Part shown: positions 53,043-61,971 of the stretch, piece after piece | Numbering within the stretch: position 1 is the first letter of the stretch | Layout of the letters: each line of letters opens with the position of its first letter | From: JABAAI01 sp965242745 | GTDB lineage: Bacteria > Spirochaetota > Leptospiria > Leptospirales > Leptonemataceae | Reading direction: 5' to 3' | DNA length: 64,000 nt | Assembly (NCBI GenBank): GCA_965242745.1 | Contig: CBDETG010000106.1 | Coordinates: 1 to 64,000 of the forward strand | Notes under the pieces: model-generated | Told to the model about the DNA's origin: nothing | Database searches by the model: none | Seen by the model: the letters and a program-made list of their open reading frames with translations, nothing else | Program-made: the position numbers and the translations under genes

Positions 53043-53435
53043 ATACAGGGATCTCCTTTTCTTAGACCCGCGCCAAGCCGCCGCCCTTGTTGTGGGATGA
53101 ATAGCTCAGTGTATACTTGAGCAGCAATTTCTTAGCTTAAATGAAGGGCGGAGCTAAGACTAGCCCTTTGCGCTTATTTGTACGAGTATCACAAAGCCTT
53201 TAGAACAAACAAAAGATACAGAAAGCCCTGCTTTGTCAAGTAATACAAATGATCCTTTAGTCTGACTAGGACACTTTTAGCAAGGCTGGCGCCAGTTGGC
53301 AATGAAAATCCATACTAAAATCAGGCTGAAGGCTCAGGCCTATAAAAATATACTTGACAAATTGCGTAGGTATTAGTTAATAGGTTTTCTTCTTACTAGC
53401 GGACGGGGGTCTTATATTCCTAAACTTAGCCAAGT
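53043..53435 (+). promoter_or_regulatory. Intergenic region with a sigma-70-like promoter at 53354-53382
   Basis: TTGACA (53354-53359), a 17-bp spacer, and TTAATA (53377-53382) match the sigma-70 consensus and point to the DksA-like gene about 75 bp downstream. The remaining bases between cysD and this promoter contain no gene and no strong hairpin. Confidence 0.6.
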
Positions 53436-53459
53436 TTGTTTCTAAGAATAGATATAGAA

Positions 53460-53804
53460 GTGAATAGTCTCAAATTAGAAAAATACAAGGCAATGCTGCT
53501 GGAAGCAAGAGCCGCCATTTTGCATGAGCTTGCCGTAGAGAAGGAATATTTTGTCTACAATGAACAAGGGGACGTAGTAGATATAGCGGATACTCAGATC
53601 AGTAACTCTGTTTTGAACACGCTTTCAGACCTGGATCAAGAAAAACTCAAAGATATTGAACTGGCTTTAGAAAAAATAGAGGATGGGAGCTATGGCATAT
53701 GCGAGGGGACCGGCAGGAAAATCCCTCAGGCCCGCCTCAACCATATCCCTTGGACGCGTTATACCACAGAGTATGCGCAGCAAATAGAGAGAAGTAAAAA
53801 CTAA
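53460..53804 (+). CDS. TraR/DksA-family protein lacking most zinc ligands
   Basis: About 114 residues from the GTG at 53460 (start-NSLKLEKYKAMLLEA); an in-frame TTG at 53436 is the alternative. A helical coiled coil with acidic tip (EQGDVVDIADTQISNSVLNT) is followed by ALEKIEDGSYGICEGTGRKI and PQARLNHIPWTRYTTEYAQ, the DksA C-terminal zinc-finger region. Only one of the four cysteines (GIC) remains. DksA binds in the RNA polymerase secondary channel; Cys-poor variants exist in several phyla. It lies 20 bp before gyrB. Confidence 0.85.
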   Translation: MNSLKLEKYKAMLLEARAAILHELAVEKEYFVYNEQGDVVDIADTQISNSVLNTLSDLDQEKLKDIELALEKIEDGSYGICEGTGRKIPQARLNHIPWTRYTTEYAQQIERSKN

Positions 53805-53824
53805 GCAGCTATAATGCTAAAATA

Positions 53825-55768
53825 ATGAGTCAAACTGTAACGCAGGAATACAACGCCCAGAAAATCAAGATACTTGAGGGCCTTACAGCAGTGCGTAAGC
53901 GCCCCGGTATGTATATAGGAACACAGGACGCCAGCGGTTTGCATAAAATGGTCTATGAGGTTGTAGACAATGCTGTAGACGAATACATGGCTGGCCATGC
54001 GCGCAAGATCATAGTTAGGATATTAGCAGCTAACGTAATAGAAGTGCAAGATGACGGGCGTGGTATCCCGGTAGATGTGCATCCTGAGGCAGGCTTTTCT
54101 TCTTTGGAAGTTGTGATGACTAAGCTGCATGCGGGGGGCAAGTTTGAAAAAAACGCTTACAAAATTTCTGGAGGCTTACATGGCGTAGGCGTTTCGGTAG
54201 TGAATGCGCTTTCTGATTGGCTGGAAGCGGAAGTCCACCAGAATGATAGGCGTTATGTACAAAGATACCGCCAAGGAGTCCCTGAGGCGGCAGTATCTGC
54301 CCAAGGAAAAAGCAATAGGAGAGGCACTACGATTCGTTTCAAAGCAGACGCTTCTATTTTCAGTACTACAGACTATAACTACAAGGAACTTCAAAAGCGC
54401 TTAGAAGAGATGGCCTTCTTGAACAAGGGCCTCCGTATCCATCTGAGTGACGAAAGAACTAGCAAAGCGCTCAGTTGTGAATTTTACTATTTAGGCGGCA
54501 TACGGGAGATGCTTGCAAAACTTGCCCAAAACAAAACGCTCCTTCATAAGAAGATCATTTACTTTGAAGCTCTGCGTGAAAGCGTACATGGTGAATTTGC
54601 CCTTGCTTATACAAATTATCAGTCTGAGAATGTGTTGTGCTTTAGCAACGGGATCAATAACTCCTTAGGAGGCACGCACTTAGAAGGTTTCCGAGCAGCT
54701 TTAACGCGCACTCTCAATGATCAGCTTAAGCGGGACGAGAACCTCAAGCGTAAGTTCGGAGGCTCTGGAAACCTTGCAGGTGAAGATGTGCGGGAGGGCC
54801 TGATAGCCGTAATCAATGTAAAACTCCCAGAACCTCAGTTCAACTCTCAAACCAAAGAAAAACTGGTAAATGCTGAGATCAAGGGCATAGTGCAGCAGCT
54901 TGTTGGGGAACACCTTGGCCTATATTTCGAAGAAAATCCTGCCAGCCTAAAGCCTATTCTAGAAAAGTGTATTCTCTCCTCCAAAGCCAGAGAAGCTGCC
55001 CGTAAGGCTAGAGAGCTGATCACAAAGCGCAAGGGCTTTCTGGAAAGCGCTTCTCTCCCCGGCAAATTGGCCGATTGCTCAGAAAAAGACCCGCAAAAAA
55101 GTGAGCTCTTCTTAGTTGAGGGAGATTCTGCAGGGGGTACTGCTAAGCAAGGGCGCAATAGACATTCGCAAGCTATACTGCCCTTGAAAGGTAAAATTCT
55201 CAATGTGTTGAAGGCTAGGGATGACAATGTGCTGGCTAACGAAGAGATTCAGACTTTGATCACTGCCCTCGGCATAGGCATAGGAGAGGGCGTTTTGGAT
55301 ACAAGCCGCCTGCGTTATCATAAGGTTATTATTATGACAGATGCAGACGTAGATGGAGCGCATATACGCACGCTCCTTTTGACTTTCTTCTATAAAAAGA
55401 TGCCTTCTCTTATAGAAAAGGGCTGCCTTTTTATTGCCCAGCCTCCCCTATACATGGTACGCCTGGCGAAATCTCAGCATTATGCCTATACGGAAGAAGA
55501 GAAGGAAGAGATTGTTGCTAAGCTTCGTTCTGATAAAGCAAGCATCCAGCGTTACAAAGGTCTTGGAGAAATGAATCCAGAGCAGCTGTGGGAAACTACT
55601 ATGGACCCTCAAAAAAGGGTAATGCTTCAAGTAAGGCCTATTGCTCAGGGAGAACTTAGCGCTGAGGAGGTAGAGCAAACTTTCAGAGTGCTCATGGGAG
55701 ATGAAGTAGAGCCAAGACGTAATTTTATTGAAAGAAACGCTCAGCTGGTAGCAAATTTAGACCTCTAA
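53825..55768 (+). CDS. gyrB: DNA gyrase subunit B
   Basis: ATPase subunit of type II topoisomerase, 647 residues, a normal length without the E. coli insert. The ATPase part has RKRPGMYIGTQD, EVVDNAVDEYMAGH, DDGRGIPVDVHPE, GGLHGVGVSVVNALS and FGGSGNLAGEDVREGL. The TOPRIM part has LFLVEGDSAGGTAKQGRNR, GKILNVLKARDDNVLANEEI and MTDADVDGAHIRTLLLTFFY. The end QRYKGLGEMNPEQLWETTMD is GyrB-like. Its partner gyrA is not in the window. It is convergent with the ABC ATPase gene at a 26-bp gap. Confidence 0.96.
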   Translation: MSQTVTQEYNAQKIKILEGLTAVRKRPGMYIGTQDASGLHKMVYEVVDNAVDEYMAGHARKIIVRILAANVIEVQDDGRGIPVDVHPEAGFSSLEVVMTKLHAGGKFEKNAYKISGGLHGVGVSVVNALSDWLEAEVHQNDRRYVQRYRQGVPEAAVSAQGKSNRRGTTIRFKADASIFSTTDYNYKELQKRLEEMAFLNKGLRIHLSDERTSKALSCEFYYLGGIREMLAKLAQNKTLLHKKIIYFEALRESVHGEFALAYTNYQSENVLCFSNGINNSLGGTHLEGFRAALTRTLNDQLKRDENLKRKFGGSGNLAGEDVREGLIAVINVKLPEPQFNSQTKEKLVNAEIKGIVQQLVGEHLGLYFEENPASLKPILEKCILSSKAREAARKARELITKRKGFLESASLPGKLADCSEKDPQKSELFLVEGDSAGGTAKQGRNRHSQAILPLKGKILNVLKARDDNVLANEEIQTLITALGIGIGEGVLDTSRLRYHKVIIMTDADVDGAHIRTLLLTFFYKKMPSLIEKGCLFIAQPPLYMVRLAKSQHYAYTEEEKEEIVAKLRSDKASIQRYKGLGEMNPEQLWETTMDPQKRVMLQVRPIAQGELSAEEVEQTFRVLMGDEVEPRRNFIERNAQLVANLDL

Positions 55769-55794
55769 GTTTTAGGCATAAGTCTTTGAGGCGG

Positions 55795-56505
55795 CTATGT
55801 CTTCTTTTTTGTAAGCCTTGCTTTGCCAGAGACTTTCTTTTTATGATGAAAAACTCTTTGTATATTTCCGTCTTTTAAGCAAATCTCGCGGCCAGCTAGT
55901 TTGGCCAGCTCTTTATTATGTGTCACAAGGATCAAAGTAGCATGGCGCTGCATTTCTTGCAGCAGTTTTACAACCAGATCGCCATTTTTTGAATCCAGAT
56001 TCCCCGTGGGTTCATCTGCTAGCAGCAGGTCAGGTTTATGGATTGTAGCCCGAGCTATGGCGACCCTTTGCATTTCCCCGCCAGAAAGTTGATGAGGATA
56101 ATGATGGGCCCTATGGGCCAGCTGTACCCGCTCAAGTAGTTCTATAGCTTTGCGCGCAGTCTGAAAATCACCTCGCAGCTCTGCCGGAATTCTCACATTC
56201 TCCAAAGCAGTCATAGTAGGGATCAGCTGAAAGTTCTGAAATACAAAGCCAATTTTCTTGCCTCTGAGCTCAGACAACTCCTTTTCATTGAAAGTCCCTA
56301 AATCTCTGCCTTCCAAACAAATCTTCCCTTCACTGGGCTGATCTAAGGCAGCTAAGAGACCTAAAAGAGTAGTTTTCCCGCTTCCCGAAGGGCCGGTTAT
56401 GGCCACAAAATCCTTTCTTCCTACTTCAAAGCTAATATCATGCAAAACCTGTAAGCTTTTTGCTCCTTCTTGGAACTTGCGGCCTACTTTTTCTAAAACC
56501 AGCAT
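55795..56505 (-). CDS. ABC transporter ATPase, LolD/MacB type
   Basis: 236 residues: Walker A ITGPSGSGKTTLLGLL (about 38), Q-loop FVFQNFQLIPTMTALEN, signature HQLSGGEMQRVAIARA, Walker B LLLADEPTGNLDS and the H-loop VTHNKEL. The FQLIPTMTALEN sequence and length fit the LolD/MacB/FtsE group, which moves lipoproteins or drives mechanotransmission. No permease gene is next to it, so LolD is possible in this lipoprotein-rich organism but unproven. A basic C-terminal tail (KKKVSGKARLTKKKT) is unusual. Confidence 0.85.
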   Translation of the reverse strand: MLVLEKVGRKFQEGAKSLQVLHDISFEVGRKDFVAITGPSGSGKTTLLGLLAALDQPSEGKICLEGRDLGTFNEKELSELRGKKIGFVFQNFQLIPTMTALENVRIPAELRGDFQTARKAIELLERVQLAHRAHHYPHQLSGGEMQRVAIARATIHKPDLLLADEPTGNLDSKNGDLVVKLLQEMQRHATLILVTHNKELAKLAGREICLKDGNIQRVFHHKKKVSGKARLTKKKT

Positions 56506-56641
56506 ATTACAAGTCTGCTTTTGCTTTGCTACAAGTAAAGCATTTTTTGCCCATAAGGTTCATTCCAGCATGATATTGCTCAAGGGATAGGGAAGTTCAC
56601 ATAGATAAGAGAGTTTTCTTCACAGGGACGCAAGAGCAAAG

Positions 56642-57268
56642 CTATGTTTTTTTTCCTTTTTCAGGTCTAAACACTATATCCCAATAGCTGCGAGCATAAA
56701 CAAAAACACCTACCAGCAGAACAGCAATCCAAAAATAGAGTAAAAAACGAGTACCAGCGATCCATAGAATTTGAGGATGGCTTTGCCGAAGCCAAGGAAG
56801 GCAGAGGCTTTGCCCTATCAATAGGAGAGTGATGCCTACGCCAAGTTTTCCCCAGATATTCGTTTCCCCTTGTACCTGACGCTTATAGTGGAGGAAGCCT
56901 CCCAAAAAAATCCCTATCAATTCTCTGGCGAAGTAGAGAGTGTATGCCCAAAGGGGGAAATCAAAATATAGGACAAGGAAAGTGAAGACTGAAATTGCAA
57001 ATATTTTATCACAAGCAGGGTCCAAGTAACGTCCTATGCGGGTCTGCTGTTGAAAGCTGCGCGCAAAACGGCCGTCCAAGAAATCGGTCAAAGCTGCCAA
57101 AAGCAAAATAGCAAGCGTTTGTAGCAAGCCTTCCCCGCTGGGCGCCTGCTCATAGTTGTAAGCAAAATAGACAAGAGGCGCTGCCAAAAAAGCCCTGGTA
57201 ATAGAAAGAGCGTTCGCAGTATTCAGCCACTTTTCCCGGTAATCAGAATTGCCGAAAAGCATTTGCAT
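56642..57268 (-). CDS. CDP-alcohol phosphatidyltransferase (PgsA-like)
   Basis: 208-residue membrane enzyme with about five to six helices. The CDP-alcohol motif DFLDGRFARSFQQQTRIGRY, then LDPACD, fits D-x2-D-G-x2-A-R-x8-G-x3-D-x3-D. Upstream NALSITRAFLAAPLVYFAY is the usual first helix. Such enzymes make phosphatidylglycerol phosphate or related lipids; the family member cannot be fixed. It follows, by 136 bp on the same strand, nothing closely linked. Confidence 0.85.
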   Translation of the reverse strand: MQMLFGNSDYREKWLNTANALSITRAFLAAPLVYFAYNYEQAPSGEGLLQTLAILLLAALTDFLDGRFARSFQQQTRIGRYLDPACDKIFAISVFTFLVLYFDFPLWAYTLYFARELIGIFLGGFLHYKRQVQGETNIWGKLGVGITLLLIGQSLCLPWLRQSHPQILWIAGTRFLLYFWIAVLLVGVFVYARSYWDIVFRPEKGKKT

Positions 57269-57489
57269 CTATAAGATTTTTCTTTACAATAATAGTCAAG
57301 AAAAGTCTTTTCCCGCCCTTAATTATCTTAGTCTTAAGACACGCTACAACTCACCTCCCATACTCTGCCAGCGCCGCAAGAGCCTGGTTTTGCAGCTTAG
57401 CAAAAAAGCAATTCCTTAGAAAAATTCATTAGAAAAATTCATTAGAAAAAAATCCTTGACTCTCAGCAAGATCATGGCGCTATGGGGCG

Positions 57490-57942
57490 ATGGCTTCTTT
57501 AGACAAAACTCTTATAGGCAAGAAGCTAAAGTCCTATACGTTTACTGTGGAAAGGGGGAAGCTGAGGGAATTTTGCCGTGCAATAGGTGAAACAAAGCCT
57601 GTTTTTCTGGATTCAGAAGCCGCAAGAAATGCAGGCTATGAAGATACGCCCATCCCCCCTACTTTCCAAACCAGCTTTATTTTTTGGGGCTATCCCGAGA
57701 TTTGGCAGGATATGGAATCCATAGGGATTGATACGAAACGTCTCCTGCACATGAAAGAGGCTTATCAATATCACAAAGCTGTATACCCGGGGCAGAATAT
57801 TCAAGTAGAGGTGACTATCAGTGATGTAAAAATAGGGAAGATGAATATGCTGACTTTCAAGAGCCTATGCACAGAAGCATCTTCCGGCCAGAAAGCCCTG
57901 GAAGGAGAAATGACTATTGTCATACCTCCTGAAATTTCCTAG
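57490..57942 (+). CDS. MaoC-like N-terminal hot-dog dehydratase
   Basis: 150 residues. LIGKKLKSYTFTVERGKLRE, then FCRAIGETKPVFLDSEAARN, and GYEDTPIPPTFQTSF match the MaoC-N/FAS1-like dehydratase family. KMNMLTFKSLCTEAS closes the hot-dog fold. The catalytic Asp/His pair of the R-hydratase motif is not clearly present, so it may be the non-catalytic subunit of a HadAB-type dehydratase or act on another acyl thioester. Upstream lie three 15-bp AAAAATTCATTAG-type repeats (57421-57450) and TTGACT. Confidence 0.75.
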   Translation: MASLDKTLIGKKLKSYTFTVERGKLREFCRAIGETKPVFLDSEAARNAGYEDTPIPPTFQTSFIFWGYPEIWQDMESIGIDTKRLLHMKEAYQYHKAVYPGQNIQVEVTISDVKIGKMNMLTFKSLCTEASSGQKALEGEMTIVIPPEIS

Positions 57943-57974
57943 TAATCCTAGATCGCCAAGCGCCCCGTCATCAC

Positions 57975-58310
57975 GGCAAATCATAGGCATTGGTCTGGCG
58001 CAAACGACACGGCAAGGCATAGGCATTGGTCTGGCGCAAACGGCCTCCCTGCCTTAGTGCCAGACTCTCGCACCTCCTGTGCTCGTGACGCAATGCCTAT
58101 GATTTGCACTGGATTGTTCTAGTATGAACAGCTCCAGAAAAAACTATATCCGTATTATCAGCCCTGTAGGTTTGCCATTCTTAGCGCCAGACTCTCGCAC
58201 CGCTATTGCAATACCTATGGCTTGCCTGGCTTGTTCTGCTATGCAACGCACATGAGCAGCTACCCCAACGCTACGTAATGCGGCGCCCAGACGCCGCATA
58301 TTACAACTTA
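57975..58310. repeat. Palindromic element, 127-bp spacer and array-module palindrome
   Basis: In the 421 bases between the MaoC-like and phosphatase genes. Two uninterrupted arms (57977 and 58012), then the split arm and the flank CTGGATTGTTCTAGTATG. Next is the reverse complement of the 127-bp spacer (CTCCAGAAAAAACTATATCC), a partial second copy, then ACGTAATGCGGCGCCCAGAC with GCCGCATATTACAAC, a hairpin (TAATGCGGCG/CGCCGCAT). No gene is seen. Confidence 0.85.
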
Positions 58311-58363
58311 GACACCCTGAGCTTCCCTTTGTTTTGTAAAGCATGATACACAAGACATATGCT

Positions 58364-60784
58364 TCATCCAAAGCGAATGTTAGAGAATATTTTTGCAAAG
58401 CTTCCTCCTTTTTTGATTTCTACTGCAGCTACTGTCGTATCATCTGTTATTGGAGCGCCGCTGCGAAAACTCCTAAGCTCATTTTGCAGCCCAGTGATCA
58501 TATCTTGTAAAGCTAAGCGCCTGTTTTCTTTGAGGAAGGATTTCAATCTGTTCTCGCCATAAGCCGTATTTTCAGGGTTAAAGGCTTCTGTAACGCCGTC
58601 GGAATATAAAAAAAGGCGATCCCCTGGATGAAGTTTGATCCTTTTTACTTGATAGGAAGTAGGCACTACGCCTAAAAGAATATGAAAGCTTTTCAGATGC
58701 ACCAATTCTCCGGTTTTAGCTTGCAACAGATAAGGGCCTGGATGAGCAGCGATCAAATATTCCAATTCCATTTTCTCCGTATCAATAAGACAAGCTGCTA
58801 AAGTAAAAAATTCACTGCCATAATAACGATCTAAAAAAAAGCGGTTGATGCTGCCTGCAGTTTCATCTAAGGAGGCGCCTTGCTTCAAGTATGCGCGGAC
58901 TATAGAGCGCACAGAGCTTGCTAAGTATCCCATGCCCAAACCATGTCCGCTTACGTCTCCTAAAAAACAATAGACCTTGTTTGGCTTGCGCTCTATAAAA
59001 TCAAAATAATCCCCGCTTACAGCAAGGGCGGCCTTGCTGCTGTATGCAAAAGAGATGCCCTTGATTTCATTGCCGGCGGCTTGGGGGAGATTTTTTTGCA
59101 GCTGCCCGGCTATTTGCAGCTCCCTTATCCGTTGTCTCAGTGCGATTTCTTCCATAAGAGTTTGATAACTTTCTATCAGCATATACATAATTAAAGCTGC
59201 CTCGCGCAAATAATGCACTTCGTTCATGCTCAAGATTTTGTAATCATGCCTATGCCCTACTAGAAGAGCCGCTTTGATTCTCTGCTTATGATCAGATTTT
59301 TGGAACATTCTTTTTTGCGCTCTGGCGCCTACGGCCAGCATATAATCACCTTTAAAAAGAAAGGAAAATATATCCTGATGCGCTCGTCCAGACCTGCGCA
59401 GGTAATCTACTACTATGGTTTTGGAATCCTTTAAATGCTGCCAAAAACCGCTTTGGCTTGCAATTCTTGTAATGTTTTTTTTAGGAAGACTCAATTCCGG
59501 GAAAATATTTTCGGGCAAAAGAAGGTCCAGCTTTTGCAAGTCTAAGGTGCGTCGTATTTCTTCTATACAGCTTGAAACGGCCCTTTGTATCTTGCGCCGA
59601 GAGATCAGCAGTGACATCATTTTTCTAACAGACTGCTCCAGCTTAGCGTCACTATAGAACTTATTTGCTCCAAAGCGCAAAGCCAAGCTATAGCGCACTG
59701 GATCAAGAAAGACTATTAAAATTAAAATGAAAAGGGCCTGAAAGAGCCATTCTTCTTTGTAAGTTATGGACGGGAGCAGACTCTTTTGTAAAAAAAGCAA
59801 GGAAGCGTATATGCAGCTAAAGATCAGAACTTGCAGCAAGAGGAGCAGAGATTGAGAAACTACGATCTGGAAAGGCAGAAGCTGCAGGCGATAACTTCCA
59901 TAGAAAAGAGCCAGAGAAAAAAATATGAGGCCAAGAAAAAAATACGGCAAAATTGGATAAGGAAAGACATCAGCAAGTCTGAGACAAAGCAAGACAAATG
60001 GAAGGATAAGGCCAAAGCATGTTCCTATAAATAAAATCCAGCGCTTACGCGCCTCAACCCTATCTCCTGTTTTCTTCATAACATGCGCCAGCATGAAATA
60101 AAAGACGGACAAAAGGATAAGGCCGTGCATAGGGAGTAAAGAACGGGCAAGATATGATATATTCCTAAGCTCATCTTGGGCCGTGTAAAAGAGCAGCGTA
60201 AAGAAGAGCAGTACGAAGAATTCTGTAGCCAGCAAAAGAACGGGAATATAACGCTTTGTCAGGCGCAATGTCACATTAAGAAGGCTTGGTGCCAGCAGCA
60301 GCAGAGAGCAGTACCAAGCAAAGATGTACTGGTGCGAGCTTAGTACAAGAACAGAGAGAGCGGAAAATACGCTGAAATTGAAATTAAGAAAACTATGGTA
60401 GAAGTCGCGCGTGTTAAAGAAAAACCATAGACCGCAAAAAAGAAAGAGCAATGAGGAGAAAATCAAGTACTGAAAATCTAAGAAGAGAACCCGCTTGTCT
60501 TTGAAAACTGTTCGTACTTCCTCTTTCCCTCTGTCAGTAACAAGAAGGAGGCTTGCAGCTTCCTTTTCCTTGAAGAAAGGCTGCCCTTGCTTAAGTTTTT
60601 CTCCAGAAATAGAATAGATTTTCAGAGGACGCTCCGGCGCCGCTCTGATTCCTAGATGGATAATGCTTCCATCTGGACTGTAATAAAAAGGCAGACGAAA
60701 GCCGCTGTACAAAGAGAAAAAAACGCTATAGAATGCTATGCAAGCAAAGGCGGAGAAGACATAGATAAAGTAGCGTGCTCTCAT
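58364..60784 (-). CDS. 7TM-type membrane PP2C/SpoIIE phosphatase
   Basis: 806 residues. An N-terminal signal/anchor and a short extracytoplasmic part (to about 115) are followed by seven or more membrane helices (about 105-385: YLIFSSLLFLFCGLWFFF; ILPYFFLGLIFFSLALFYG). A GAF-like linker and coiled coil (LIESYQTLMEEIALRQRIRE) follow. The C-terminal SpoIIE-type phosphatase has FAYSSKAALAVSGDYFDFIE, CFLGDVSGHGLGMGYLASSV, DRLFLYSDGVTEAFN and ITDDTTVAAVEI, with all metal-binding Asp in place. Such proteins dephosphorylate STAS antagonists, so the STAS protein at 42.0 kb is a candidate substrate. Confidence 0.93.
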   Translation of the reverse strand: MRARYFIYVFSAFACIAFYSVFFSLYSGFRLPFYYSPDGSIIHLGIRAAPERPLKIYSISGEKLKQGQPFFKEKEAASLLLVTDRGKEEVRTVFKDKRVLFLDFQYLIFSSLLFLFCGLWFFFNTRDFYHSFLNFNFSVFSALSVLVLSSHQYIFAWYCSLLLLAPSLLNVTLRLTKRYIPVLLLATEFFVLLFFTLLFYTAQDELRNISYLARSLLPMHGLILLSVFYFMLAHVMKKTGDRVEARKRWILFIGTCFGLILPFVLLCLRLADVFPYPILPYFFLGLIFFSLALFYGSYRLQLLPFQIVVSQSLLLLLQVLIFSCIYASLLFLQKSLLPSITYKEEWLFQALFILILIVFLDPVRYSLALRFGANKFYSDAKLEQSVRKMMSLLISRRKIQRAVSSCIEEIRRTLDLQKLDLLLPENIFPELSLPKKNITRIASQSGFWQHLKDSKTIVVDYLRRSGRAHQDIFSFLFKGDYMLAVGARAQKRMFQKSDHKQRIKAALLVGHRHDYKILSMNEVHYLREAALIMYMLIESYQTLMEEIALRQRIRELQIAGQLQKNLPQAAGNEIKGISFAYSSKAALAVSGDYFDFIERKPNKVYCFLGDVSGHGLGMGYLASSVRSIVRAYLKQGASLDETAGSINRFFLDRYYGSEFFTLAACLIDTEKMELEYLIAAHPGPYLLQAKTGELVHLKSFHILLGVVPTSYQVKRIKLHPGDRLFLYSDGVTEAFNPENTAYGENRLKSFLKENRRLALQDMITGLQNELRSFRSGAPITDDTTVAAVEIKKGGSFAKIFSNIRFG

Positions 60785-60906
60785 TATCTTAGAGCCGCCC
60801 CGCCTCTTTTCTAGAATTAGCTGCCTCTATCATGGCGGCTGATAAAAAACACATGCTCCCCAATCCCTATAGCTTTCCCAGCCTGCATAATGTTTTTTGG
60901 AGGCTC

Positions 60907-61968
60907 TCACAAAGCTTTCTTATGTTTTTTTCCTAAGCGCGCCCGCCAAAGCTCCTTTAGAGTGCCCAAAAAGTATCCTATATGCTCGCCTGCCCGCATA
61001 GCCCTGCCATTCAAGCGCTTTTTGAAACTAAGGGGATGACGGAACAGGGACAGTATAACAAAAGGCGCTATGCACGCCGCATAGACACAAATCTTACAAA
61101 GGGCTATGGCCTTGATCCTGTCTTTGTCCATATGCGCGCTGGACATACCCTCATATAGACCTCTGCGAAATCGGGTAAATATGTATGTTCTATCAGGCGT
61201 GATTCTGTGATATGAGATCATAGATACCCCGTACCAAAAAATATGCCCATCTTGGCGCATGCGCATAAAGAGCTCTGCATCCTCACTCCCAAAGGCCTTT
61301 GTGCCTTTACGGCCAAGCGCCACAGAGAAGCCTTCCGGATAGCGCCTGAGTATATCTAAAGACATAGCGCAATTACCTGTCCCAAAGCCCCGTTGAGGAC
61401 CAGTCAGCTTATCTAAAAAATCTGATTTGCGGCCCAAGTTGTTGGCAGGAGCTAACATAGCTTCATCAAAATGGGGGGCCTTCCCCCATGGATAGACATT
61501 CAAGACAGGGCCTCCTACAACTGCAGGCTGGGGCCGTACCTTCTCAAAGCTCGCTAAGATATGCCTGCACCAATCCGCAATTACTGTATGATCATCGTCC
61601 ATATAAGCAAGATAGCTGCCGCGTGCCTCTCTGATAGCAAGATTACGGGCATATGAGACGCCTTGCCTTGCTTCAAAATAATAACGTATATTATGTTTGC
61701 TCTGCTTTTTCTGCAGCCCAAGGACGAGCTCTTTCGTGGCAGGCGGCGAGTTGTTATCTATCACAAGTATTTCGAATTGCTTTGGATCTATGCTTTGGGC
61801 AAAAAGGCTTTGCAGGCAATCTTCGAGCATCTGCGGGCGATTGTAAGTACAAACAGCCACAGAAAGTATGGGGGCGCTGGAGCGCTTTAGGGGCTCAGCT
61901 CTCATCTGTTTTTTCTTTTGCATTTTTGTAAAGAAGGGAGCTTTTAGATGTACCTGCGTACCAAGCAT
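60907..61968 (-). CDS. Glycosyltransferase family 2
   Basis: 353 residues. LSVAVCTYNRPQMLEDCLQS and LFAQSIDPKQFEILVIDNNS form the nucleotide-binding start. ARNLAIREARGSYLAYMDDD is the DxD metal site. GTGNCAMSLDILRRYPEGF and FGSEDAELFMRMRQDG (catalytic ED) are GT-A family features. The C-terminal part has one membrane-near hydrophobic helix (CVYAACIAPFVILSL). It starts 3 bp after thrC ends and is probably co-transcribed. Probably builds a cell-surface polysaccharide; the sugar is unknown. Confidence 0.88.
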   Translation of the reverse strand: MLGTQVHLKAPFFTKMQKKKQMRAEPLKRSSAPILSVAVCTYNRPQMLEDCLQSLFAQSIDPKQFEILVIDNNSPPATKELVLGLQKKQSKHNIRYYFEARQGVSYARNLAIREARGSYLAYMDDDHTVIADWCRHILASFEKVRPQPAVVGGPVLNVYPWGKAPHFDEAMLAPANNLGRKSDFLDKLTGPQRGFGTGNCAMSLDILRRYPEGFSVALGRKGTKAFGSEDAELFMRMRQDGHIFWYGVSMISYHRITPDRTYIFTRFRRGLYEGMSSAHMDKDRIKAIALCKICVYAACIAPFVILSLFRHPLSFKKRLNGRAMRAGEHIGYFLGTLKELWRARLGKKHKKAL

Positions 61969-61971
61969 GCT

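Noticed and set aside
57481..57490. Promoter directly before the MaoC-like gene (TTGACT at about 57456)
   Set aside because: A -35-like hexamer is present but no acceptable -10 lies at the right distance before the ATG.
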